A DNA stretch of 17,586 bases. Source: Planctomycetota bacterium (lineage in GTDB: Bacteria; Planctomycetota; PUPC01; JACPCR01). The stretch spans positions 1-17,586 of the forward strand of contig JASLXP010000393.1 of assembly GCA_030740295.1 (NCBI GenBank), in the 5' to 3' direction. The position numbers and the translations under genes were made by a program. The notes beneath the pieces are model-generated. The model saw nothing but the letters and a program-made list of their open reading frames with translations. It was not told the origin of the DNA and searched no databases. Positions 7,082-14,195 of the stretch are shown here, one piece after another. How positions within the stretch are numbered: position 1 is the stretch's first letter; every line of letters begins with the position of its first letter.

Positions 7082-8155
7082 ATGAGCTTTTCCATCAAAG
7101 AAAATGAAGAAGACGCACGGGAGCGGCTTCGAGCGTTCTGGGAAGGCTCGAGCATGGGCCGCCCGGCTTTGCATGTGACGGCCGCGAAGCCGGAACCCGA
7201 AAACGGGCCTTGTCCTTTCGATGGGCTCAGTCTGAAAGAGAAAGACCTGCTGCCGGAGTGGCATGCCCGGCAGGCCGACCTGCAGTTGAACAACACCATC
7301 TACCTGGCCGAAGCCATGCCCGCAGCAACGATCGGGTTCGGAAGCCTCCTGGTGACCGCGGCAGCCTTGGCCGGCGCGAATTATCACTACGTGAGCAACT
7401 CCGCCTGGATTGAGGAAATCCCCGGCCTGTGGGAACGGCCCCTGCCGCAATTCGATGCCAGCCATCCTGTCGCCGGCAAATTGGAAAAGTGTGTCCGGAA
7501 AGTCGCCGAGACTGTAGGTGACCGTGGGTTTGTGAACCCGCCCGTCATGCTGGACGCCATAACCAACCTGTCACAGTTTCGCACTCCCGAACAGCTCTGC
7601 CTCGACGTGGTGGAGCGCCCTTGTGAAGTCTGCGAGTGGTGCGATGCCCTTACCAGCCTTTACATCGAGTGCCACGACCACTTCTACCGGCTCGTCTGCG
7701 AGCTTGGTTACGGGGATACCAGCGCCTGGCTCTGCGCGATGGCGGAAGGAAAATTTGAAGCCGCCCAGTGCGATTTTTCAGTCATGCTCTCCCCGGGAAT
7801 GTTCGATCGCCTGATCATGCCTGACCTTCGCCGCATGACGGACAGTATGGACTTTTCCCTTTACCACCTCGACGGCGTCTGCCAACTGCGATTCCTGGAC
7901 TCGCTCTGCAGTTTGCCGAAGCTCAACGGCATTCAGTGGAATCCTGAGCCCGGCGAGTGTGAGGCGATGAAATGGCTGGAGGCATTCCGCGAAATCCGAA
8001 AACGAAAGCTCTGCCTCCATATTGGATGCACGGTGGAAGAAGCCGTCATGCTCACCCGGGAGCTCGGGCCCGATGGACTGCTCCTGGTCCTGCCCCGCTT
8101 CGAGAGCAGAGAAGATGCAGAGCAGGCGATCCAAGACATTAAGAAGGCAAGCTAA
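7082..8155 (+). CDS. Uroporphyrinogen decarboxylase-like protein (sometimes named trimethylamine corrinoid protein 2-like)
   Basis: The 357-residue protein matches the pattern of a URO-D-like subfamily frequent in PVC-type genomes. An N-terminal helix (RERLRAFWEGSSMGRPALHV, 13-32) is followed by a barrel with QLCLDVVERP (171-180), QCDFSVMLSPGMFDRLIMP (229-247), the pocket motif YHLDGVCQLRFLD (261-273), IQWNPEPG (284-291) and LHIGCTVEEAV (312-322). It is the same subfamily as the 9949-11025 gene, which shares QCDF, YH.DG, LD and IQW.P at equivalent positions. The H-x-x-C at 313-316 is a possible metal ligand but unproven. Start ATG 7082 has a weak AGGA about 10 nt upstream. Its TAA stop directly abuts the next ATG. 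The reaction is unknown; methyl transfer is inferred only from superfamily membership. Confidence 0.83.
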   Translation: MSFSIKENEEDARERLRAFWEGSSMGRPALHVTAAKPEPENGPCPFDGLSLKEKDLLPEWHARQADLQLNNTIYLAEAMPAATIGFGSLLVTAAALAGANYHYVSNSAWIEEIPGLWERPLPQFDASHPVAGKLEKCVRKVAETVGDRGFVNPPVMLDAITNLSQFRTPEQLCLDVVERPCEVCEWCDALTSLYIECHDHFYRLVCELGYGDTSAWLCAMAEGKFEAAQCDFSVMLSPGMFDRLIMPDLRRMTDSMDFSLYHLDGVCQLRFLDSLCSLPKLNGIQWNPEPGECEAMKWLEAFREIRKRKLCLHIGCTVEEAVMLTRELGPDGLLLVLPRFESREDAEQAIQDIKKAS

Positions 8156-9502
8156 ATGAACTCAAGCCAGAGCATCTCTTACCAACGCAGCGTGACTGTT
8201 CGAGATGAGGTGGACGTCTTCGTGGCCGGTGGCGGGCCGGCCGGGGTCGCAGCGGCTCTCGCTGCCGCCGGACAGGGAAAGTCAGTCTACCTTGCTGAGG
8301 CCCACACCTGCCTCGGCGGTATGGGAACGGCCGGAATGGTCCCTGTATTCATGCAGTTCACTGATGGCGAGAACTTCCTCGCGGACGGCATCGGCAGACG
8401 GATTCTGGATTCGCTCAGATCGCAGGCGGGCACATTCCCCGCCGACGGTGTGGGCATTCGCGCAGAAGTGCTTAAACGTACCTACGATGGACTTCTGCAG
8501 GAAGCCGGTGTGAAGTTCACCTTCCACACGAACGTCATCGATGTCACCGTTGACAGCGGCTGGGTGAGCGAAGTCATCTGTGCCGGCAAGTCGGGGCTGT
8601 TCGCCATTCGGGCCAAAGCGTTCGTGGACGGGACGGGCGATGGGGACCTTTCTGTTCTTGCCGGCGCCACCAGTGAAAAAGGCGATGAAGCGGGTCACAT
8701 GATGCCCGGCACGCTCTGCAGCCTCTGGGCCGGGATCAACTGGCAGCGGGTGCGCGGCAGCGGATTGAGCACCGGCAACAGCCGCATCGAAGAAGCTTTC
8801 AAAGACGGCGTCTTTACCCTCGAGGACCGGCACTTGCCGGGCATGTGGCGTGTCGGCGAAACAGTCGGCGGCGGGAACATCGGACACACCTTCGAGCTCG
8901 ACGGCACGGATGAGCGCTCACTTACCGAGGCATATCTGTGGGGACGCAAGTCGCTGCTGGAATATGAAAAGTATTACAAGGAATATCTGAAAGGTTTCGA
9001 AGAGATGGAGCTGGTCGCCACGGGCTCACTCATGGGAGTGAGGGAGACCCGCCGGATTATGGGGGACTACGTTCTGAACATCGAGGACTTTAAAACGAAG
9101 GCCGTCTTCGAGGATGAGATTGGCCGGTACTCCTATCCGGTAGATATCCACATCGCCCGTCCGGACAAAGAAAGCTACGAGGAGTTCCACAAGGAGTTCA
9201 CATCCCTCCGGCTTGGCACAGGCGAGAGCTACGGCATCCCCTACCGCATACTCACTCCGGCGGGCCTGTCGAACGTGCTGGTCGCCGGCCGATGCGTGAG
9301 CTCGGATCGGAGCCTTCAGGCATCCATTCGAGTAATGCCCGGCTGCTACATTACCGGCCAGGCCGCGGGTATGGCCACCGCCATGATGGTCGAAGGAGAC
9401 GTCGATTCGCGCGGCGTGGACGTGCAGGAGCTTCAACAACGGCTCAAGGGCATCGGCGCATTCCTGCCGAATGCAAACATGGTGAAGGAAGCTCAGGGGT
9501 GA
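8156..9502 (+). CDS. FAD-dependent oxidoreductase
   Basis: The 448-residue flavoprotein is of the FAD_oxidored type (fumarate-reductase/succinate-dehydrogenase-like FAD fold). It shows the dinucleotide-binding motif VFVAGGGPAGVAAALAAAG (21-39), an acidic ribose contact EAH (48-50), CLGGMGTAG (52-60), the second flavin motif VDGTGDGDLSVLAGA (157-171), MGVRETRRIMGDYVLN (293-308) and the C-terminal flavin clamp SNVLVAGRCVSSD (372-384) with GCYITGQAAGMATAM (396-410). No signal peptide is seen, so it is cytoplasmic. Its ATG follows the TAA of the URO-D-like gene with no gap, implying translational coupling and stoichiometric expression. The substrate cannot be told; close relatives are annotated only as FAD-dependent oxidoreductases. 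The reaction may prepare or finish the substrate handled by the neighbouring proteins. Confidence 0.9.
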   Translation: MNSSQSISYQRSVTVRDEVDVFVAGGGPAGVAAALAAAGQGKSVYLAEAHTCLGGMGTAGMVPVFMQFTDGENFLADGIGRRILDSLRSQAGTFPADGVGIRAEVLKRTYDGLLQEAGVKFTFHTNVIDVTVDSGWVSEVICAGKSGLFAIRAKAFVDGTGDGDLSVLAGATSEKGDEAGHMMPGTLCSLWAGINWQRVRGSGLSTGNSRIEEAFKDGVFTLEDRHLPGMWRVGETVGGGNIGHTFELDGTDERSLTEAYLWGRKSLLEYEKYYKEYLKGFEEMELVATGSLMGVRETRRIMGDYVLNIEDFKTKAVFEDEIGRYSYPVDIHIARPDKESYEEFHKEFTSLRLGTGESYGIPYRILTPAGLSNVLVAGRCVSSDRSLQASIRVMPGCYITGQAAGMATAMMVEGDVDSRGVDVQELQQRLKGIGAFLPNANMVKEAQG

Positions 9503-9543
9503 GTTGATAACCGGACCATCGCGCAACCCAAGCGGAGTTACTC

Positions 9544-9813
9544 ATGGAAAAGTCACGAATCGCATCCATCATCATCGGCGGAATCTCCGTCGCCCTCGTT
9601 GCTTTCGCAGTATTCCTGCTGATCATAAAGCTGCTCTGGGCATGGACGGTGGTGGACCTCTTCCCAGGTGCCGTCGAACAGGGGCTGGTCGCCAGAGACA
9701 TCTCGTGGCTCTCCGCAGTCAAGATAGCCATCGTGCTGGCCGTGCTCGCAAGCTTCATGAGGCGCGAGATAAAAGTGACAGTCAAGAATAGACAAGAAGA
9801 AACAGACGGTTAG
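9544..9813 (+). CDS. Small two-helix membrane protein
   Basis: The 89-residue product has a basic N-terminus (MEKSR), a long hydrophobic helix (about 8-33), a conserved-looking amphipathic loop (WTVVDLFPGAVEQGLVARD, 34-52), a second helix (about 53-72) and a charged tail rich in Lys, Arg and Glu. A GGAG at 9534-9537 is well placed before the ATG, and the gene starts 41 bp after the oxidoreductase stop on the same strand, so it is very probably translated and part of that operon. The LFPGAVEQG...ISW loop resembles small membrane proteins I recall from related genomes, but there is no named function. Both termini probably face the cytoplasm. It could be an accessory subunit or an unrelated downstream gene. 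Confidence 0.75.
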   Translation: MEKSRIASIIIGGISVALVAFAVFLLIIKLLWAWTVVDLFPGAVEQGLVARDISWLSAVKIAIVLAVLASFMRREIKVTVKNRQEETDG

Positions 9814-9948
9814 CCCGCTTGCACAAACAACCCGGCTCTGATGCATGGATCGCGTGAAAGCGCTGAGAGATTTGCTTCCGCGAACGATGTTGCTCTCTAA
9901 CGCTCCCACAAAAGAATCACCGTGCCGAGGGCCGATGAGAGATGCGGC

Positions 9949-11025
9949 TCATGTATTTTTCCGCAGCCATTCGACGGTGTCGTCCGCCTCCTTCCGGGTC
10001 TTTGCGTGGGAGGTATAAAAGACCAGTTCGGGTCTGAGCTCTCGGTGGTAGACAGGTATCTCGCTCGGCGAACAGGCGACCCATACCGCCTTCCCTGCTT
10101 CTTGAATCTTCTTCAGCAGATCCATCCACTCGATGAATGGCCTGTTCCCGGCACCGGGCACCCACTGGATGGCACCGATGGCCTCGATACCCAGAATGTC
10201 GTCGAGATGAACCAGTGCGTCCGGCCCGTCGTAGTGGTAGATGGAGTGGTCGAGGAAGGCAGCTTCCTCTTCGAGTGCGGGCAGGATGAAGCGGCGAAAC
10301 ATGGCCGGGCCGATCATGCAGCAGAAGTCACATTGCAGCGTCAGGACTTTGCCTTCCCCGTACGTTGGAATCCAACACATCGATCCACGGCGGGCCATGT
10401 CCCCGGCTTCGTAGATGGCATCGTAGGCCGGAGCGAAAAGGGAGCGGACGCTTTGCATGGCGCGGTCGACGAGATCCGGACAGTCCAGGAGGTCCTCGCA
10501 GAGCTGCTGCGGGCCGCGAATGGCGGATAGCGCGTCGATATTGGTATGGAGATCGAGATGGGCAACAATCATCTTGCCCACGGTCGCCTCGGCTATCCGC
10601 TTTACGAACTCGAGCATCCGTCCCCACCATTCATTCTCCGGATCGATGCTCAGCGGCAGTGCGTCTTCCCAGTTTTCTACGAACGGCACTGACCAGCTTG
10701 TGCCCCGATTGGGCGAGAGAAATTCCAGGTCCGCTCCGAGGAACGCCGAGAACTGGTCCGGGCCGAAGCTGGGACAATAATTCGGGATGGCATCTCCACC
10801 CCAGTAGGTATGGGCGTGGTACTCGACCAGGCGCTCGACGGGCTCGTCGAAGTTTCCATCGCTGCCTTCCATGTAGAAAGGTGACTGCTCGGGCCTGGGC
10901 CCATCTTTGGGTGCGGTGATATGGATGCAGGGCCGGTCGATGATTTCGTGTGCCCAGAACGCACGCCAGTATCGCTTCGCCTCCTGGAGATCGGGTTTGA
11001 ATTCCAATTCCTCTGTCTGTTGCAT
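9949..11025 (-). CDS. Uroporphyrinogen decarboxylase-like protein (second member of the 7082-8155 subfamily)
   Basis: The 358-residue product has the subfamily pattern: EAKRYWRAFWAHEIIDRPCI (15-34), HTYWGGDAIPNYCPSFGPDQ (72-91), FSAFLGADLEFL (92-103), AHLDLHTNIDALSAIRGPQQ (155-174), QCDFCCMIGPAMFRRFILP (231-249), YHYDGPDALVHLDDIL (263-278) and IQWVPGAG (286-293). Unlike its paralogue it has the full WGGDA segment and lacks the H-x-x-C near 313 (VACSPSE instead), so the two may bind different ligands. A strong GAGGAG lies about 6 nt before the ATG. It is convergent with the upstream operon and 89 bp downstream of the octaheme cytochrome gene on the same strand, so it could be co-transcribed with that gene. 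The 135-bp convergent gap to its left shows no clear terminator. Confidence 0.85.
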   Translation of the reverse strand: MQQTEELEFKPDLQEAKRYWRAFWAHEIIDRPCIHITAPKDGPRPEQSPFYMEGSDGNFDEPVERLVEYHAHTYWGGDAIPNYCPSFGPDQFSAFLGADLEFLSPNRGTSWSVPFVENWEDALPLSIDPENEWWGRMLEFVKRIAEATVGKMIVAHLDLHTNIDALSAIRGPQQLCEDLLDCPDLVDRAMQSVRSLFAPAYDAIYEAGDMARRGSMCWIPTYGEGKVLTLQCDFCCMIGPAMFRRFILPALEEEAAFLDHSIYHYDGPDALVHLDDILGIEAIGAIQWVPGAGNRPFIEWMDLLKKIQEAGKAVWVACSPSEIPVYHRELRPELVFYTSHAKTRKEADDTVEWLRKNT

Positions 11026-11114
11026 CTGTTTCTCCTCTAACGTCTGTTCCTGCTTTCAGGGCTGGACAGGATGACAAAAATAGAGACTCTCTCAACGGGG
11101 GAAAATGAGCTCAC

Positions 11115-13391
11115 TCAACGCTGCTGCCTGTACGACATTTCAATTTGCCGGTAAAGCTGCACTCGCTGTGGCTCGCCCGGGGCGAGCTCCGCGCTGATGC
11201 GTGCATAGTTCAGCGCTTCCTTCCATTTGCGCTGCTGGGCCAGGAGTTGGGCGAGCGAGAATGGATAGTCCGGATGCTGCGGGGCCAGCTCGTGTGCCGT
11301 CAACAGGTACTCAGCGGCCTTTTCTGTGTTGCCTTGCCGCCAGAGCGCGAGACCGCAATTGTAGTGAGCGCGCGGATGCCGTGGCATGAGGTCGGCAGCT
11401 TTCGTGAGGTGTTCGGTGGCCTCCTCCAGCCGTTGAGGATTTTCTGCCACGAGGAGTCCGAGCGAATAAAAGCCGTGGCCGATGTCCGGACGCAGGCGAA
11501 CGACCTCGCGCAGCAGTTTCTCCGCCTCTTTGCTTTTGGCCTGCCGGCTGTAGAGCGTGGCCAGGTTGAAGCGTGAAGGCACGAAGAGCTCGTCGATGTC
11601 GAGGGACAGCTTGTAGGCTTCGACCGCCTTGTCCATCTGTTCCAGTCCCTCGTATTCGATGGCCATGGCGAGGTGAGTTTCCGGGCGATCCAGATGCGCC
11701 TGGAATCGTGCCTGCAGTTCTTCCCATGCCCGCTGAAAGTCGTTCCGGCTTTCTTCGGTCAGTCCCCTCGAAATGCTCGTAAGAATCCTGGCCGCTTCAG
11801 TGCGAACGGATGCGATCGGATCGCGTAACAGCGGCAGCATGTACTTCTTCTCGCTGGAGAGCCGGCCCTCGCTGAGCTTGGCCAGGGCAGCGATGCGTAC
11901 CATCGGTTCCAGATCCGCGAGCGATTCCCGCGCGAGCTTTCGGCCCTCGGCGCCCGGGTAGCGTCGCAGCAACAGAAGAGAGCTGGCGCGCACGAATGTA
12001 CTCGCATCTTTGTCTCTCACGATGCCAATGAGGTCCTCCTCAGTGTCCGGTTTATTGTTCCTGGCCGCGGCAATGGTCTCAGCGAAAAAGTGGTCTTTGG
12101 GTCGCTCCGGGCCGAACCACTTCTCGACCCAGTCTGCGGCCCAGCGGGAGGACTCATCTGTATGGCATCTATTACAGGCGTTGGGCGTGCCGAGCTTTAC
12201 GCTCAGGTCGGGCCGCGGCACGCGCAGGCTGTGATCGCGGCGGGGGTCTACGACCATGTAGGTTTTCTCAGGCATGTGACACTCAACGCAGAGCCTGCCC
12301 TTCCCCGGCGGATGGTGGTGATGTTCTGGCGCATCGTAAACCTTGAGGTTTTCCGGCTTCGGCGCGTGGCATCGAGTACACAGGACGTTGCCTTCAGCGT
12401 GCAGGCGAGCGGTATGCGCGTTGTGACAATCCGTGCAGCGGACCCCGTTGTGATACATCTTGCTCTGAATGAACGAACCGTAAACGTAGACCTCGTCATC
12501 GATCTGCCCATCCACGTGATAGACCGGCTGTCCGGCTTCCGGGGCCCACGGTTCGAGGAGTTCGACAAGGTGATGATTGTAGAAACTCGCGCCGGGCTGA
12601 TGGCCCGGAAACGTGATGGTCTTTCGTGAATGGCATTTGGCGCACGTCTCGATCTGCCTGCGGGGCTCGCGTTTGAGCTCTGCCATCGCATAGCCTTCGG
12701 GTGTCTCCCAGTTCGGTGATTTCTGGTTCGCCAGCTCGACGTGCCTTCCGCCCGGGCCGTGACAGGCTTCGCACGAGACGTTTATTTCGGAAAACGTGGT
12801 CGAAAATCGACGCGTCTTCAGATCAAATCTCTTCTCCACATTTGTAGAGTGACACTCCGCGCACATGTGATCCCAGTTCTGCATGGAGCGCGTCCAGTGC
12901 AATGGATCATCCGGCGCAATCTTTTCGTGCGCATAGATGTGAAACCACTCCTTCTTTTCTGTATCCCAGCAGAGGGGTAAGACCTGCAGGCGGCCATCGG
13001 GGAACTCGACCAGGTATTGCTGCAGAGGTTCCCAGCCGAAGGTGTATTTGACCTTGAAGGTCTCCATCTCCCCCTGCTGGTTTTCGGTGGTGACCAGGTA
13101 GTCGTTTCCCTTTCGAATCATCTTCGAGGTCACGCCGTAAAACGTCGCCTCCATGTCATTGAAATCGCCGCGCACGTTTTCGGCCGTCGGCTCCAGCATG
13201 GCCCGTTCGTGGTGCGAGCCGAGCCAATCCTTTTCCTGCTGAGCGTGACACTCCACGCACTTCTGTCGTCCGACGTACTCCGCTCTATATGGAAAGGTGG
13301 CCTCACGAACGACCGTCTTTCCTGAGGATGCCAGCCAGAGGGCGACTGCGGCAAGCAGAAGGGCAATGACAACGATTGGTAGCTTCTTCAC
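11115..13391 (-). CDS. Octaheme c-type cytochrome with HEAT-like and TPR repeats
   Basis: The 758-residue exported cytochrome begins with a signal anchor (KKLPIVVIALLLAAVALWLA, 2-21). Eight CXXCH haem-attachment motifs lie at residues 45-49, 177-181, 207-211, 250-254, 319-323, 338-342, 368-372 and 406-410. The third (CEACHGPG) is typical of cytochrome c554-type folds, and CHNAH and CHMP follow the fifth and seventh sites. Residues about 430-550 have HEAT-like helices (MVRIAALAKLSEG, SVRTEAARILTSI). From about 570 to 740 there are four to five TPRs (for example SRFNLATLYSRQAKSKEAEK, FYSLGLLVAENPQRLEEATE, AHYNCGLALWRQGNTEKAAE). The start is a GTG with no strong ribosome site. It probably transfers electrons in the periplasm, with the TPR region binding a partner. 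No cytochrome-maturation genes are nearby. Substrate unknown. Confidence 0.9.
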   Translation of the reverse strand: MKKLPIVVIALLLAAVALWLASSGKTVVREATFPYRAEYVGRQKCVECHAQQEKDWLGSHHERAMLEPTAENVRGDFNDMEATFYGVTSKMIRKGNDYLVTTENQQGEMETFKVKYTFGWEPLQQYLVEFPDGRLQVLPLCWDTEKKEWFHIYAHEKIAPDDPLHWTRSMQNWDHMCAECHSTNVEKRFDLKTRRFSTTFSEINVSCEACHGPGGRHVELANQKSPNWETPEGYAMAELKREPRRQIETCAKCHSRKTITFPGHQPGASFYNHHLVELLEPWAPEAGQPVYHVDGQIDDEVYVYGSFIQSKMYHNGVRCTDCHNAHTARLHAEGNVLCTRCHAPKPENLKVYDAPEHHHHPPGKGRLCVECHMPEKTYMVVDPRRDHSLRVPRPDLSVKLGTPNACNRCHTDESSRWAADWVEKWFGPERPKDHFFAETIAAARNNKPDTEEDLIGIVRDKDASTFVRASSLLLLRRYPGAEGRKLARESLADLEPMVRIAALAKLSEGRLSSEKKYMLPLLRDPIASVRTEAARILTSISRGLTEESRNDFQRAWEELQARFQAHLDRPETHLAMAIEYEGLEQMDKAVEAYKLSLDIDELFVPSRFNLATLYSRQAKSKEAEKLLREVVRLRPDIGHGFYSLGLLVAENPQRLEEATEHLTKAADLMPRHPRAHYNCGLALWRQGNTEKAAEYLLTAHELAPQHPDYPFSLAQLLAQQRKWKEALNYARISAELAPGEPQRVQLYRQIEMSYRQQR

Positions 13392-13441
13392 GGAAGGCCC
13401 GGGTTAAAGATGTATCTGAAACTTCTGCGCGCCCATCGTAG

Positions 13442-13462
13442 CTGCAAGCTGACGGCTTGCAG
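13442..13462. repeat. Short perfect hairpin upstream of the octaheme cytochrome gene
   Basis: CTGCAAGC-TGACG-GCTTGCAG forms an 8-bp perfect stem with a 5-nt loop, 51 bp upstream of the GTG start of the cytochrome gene. It may be part of the 5' untranslated region of that minus-strand transcript or the edge of the repeat element that follows. Confidence 0.6.
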
Positions 13463-13490
13463 TCCACAAGCTGGCGCCAACCAGTGTTCG

Positions 13491-13684
13491 CAGGCTGCCA
13501 GATTCGTTCGTAAGAAGTCCTTTTCTTTGGACTTCGTGTGTGAAAATCTGGATTAAGGAACCCTCACATTTCGCAGATCGTTTTGTGGTGCGCCCTTCAG
13601 CGTGTTTCCGGCAGCGACAGAACACGCTAAAGCTTGCATTATAAAACGCCCATTGGGCTTCTTACGAAGGATTCTGCCAGCCTG
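13491..13684. repeat. Inverted repeat with 27-bp arms (194 bp)
   Basis: Left arm 13491-13517 and right arm 13658-13684 match at 24 of 27 positions as reverse complements (caggctg.cagattc.ttcgtaagaag). Between them lies a small hairpin (gaagtcc at 13514-13520 with ggacttc at 13529-13535) and no gene. The arm sequence recurs at about 4427-4448 in the composite repeat (gattcgttcgtaa next to caggctg), so these are dispersed copies of one family. The element sits in the 406-bp gap between the cytochrome gene and the sulfatase remnant; nothing else was recognised there. Confidence 0.8.
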
Positions 13685-13718
13685 TGAGCCAAGCAGACAA
13701 TATGAGCTCACAGGCTGG
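13677..13718. repeat. Perfect 13-bp hairpin
   Basis: CCAGCCTGTGAGC (13677-13689) pairs perfectly with GCTCACAGGCTGG (13706-13718) across a 16-nt loop. It overlaps the right arm of the 13491-13684 inverted repeat, so the same CAGCCTG sequence can pair in two alternative ways. No T-run follows on either strand. Confidence 0.75.
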
Positions 13719-13797
13719 TGGCAGCCCGCGGCTACGGCCCTGGATGTGGATACACCACGCCACGGAATCGGCCTGCCCCCGGTCGGAGCGTACCGTG

Positions 13798-14195
13798 TCA
13801 GTCAGGAATGCCAGGATCGACGCAGACATTCTGGGGTGTGGGCAAGTTCCGGCCGTTGGAGCCCCGGTACTCTGTGTTGGCTCGGACATCCTTTTGGATG
13901 CATCCCTCTGCTTCGGCGCGCGCTGTCTTAGCTGCAAAATGCTCGTCCGCCTCGCCGGGGTTCAGGTACCACTCGCTGTCCGCGACCTGCCGGGATACTC
14001 CTGGGTGCTCGGCAGCCACGTCGAACTGGCTCGCTACGTCGACCTCGGTGTCATAGAGTTCCAGCGGCTCAGAGGGATGCCTTGTGCCTCCTGTTCGTCC
14101 ATGCGTCCTTCAAGAAGAGGGGCGAAGCTCAGGCCGTCGGTCTTGGTGACCTCATTCACCGAAGTCAGGCCAGGTTGGAGATTGCCTGCCGAAAG
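13798..14195 (-). pseudogene. Decayed C-terminus of a sulfatase
   Basis: Directly after the stop of the heparinase-like gene, the minus strand reads GLTSVNEVTKTDGLSFAPLL and then EGR (TDGLSFAPLLEGR at 14103-14141), the usual DG-S-F-PLL-G block near the C-terminal part of type I sulfatases. In another frame, from about 14070, it reads EPLELYDTEVDVASQFDVAA followed by EHPGV, the typical end of a sulfatase (ELYD...E...D.A..HP), and stops at 13798. In intact sulfatases these blocks are separated by several tens of residues, missing here along with the reading frame. The N-terminal catalytic part with the formylglycine C/S-x-P-x-R site is absent. The extension after EHPGV (SEWYLNPGEADEHF...) is unusual. 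This is therefore a remnant with an internal deletion, not a functional enzyme. Confidence 0.75.

Noticed and set aside
6823..7299. N-terminal extension of the hydantoinase-like frame
   Set aside because: It overlaps the divergent promoter region and the start of the URO-D-like gene and does not resemble protein; family members begin close to the GIDAGGT motif.
10365..10919. Plus-strand open frame of 184 codons
   Set aside because: It is antisense to the URO-D-like gene 9949-11025, Arg/Pro-rich and without motifs.
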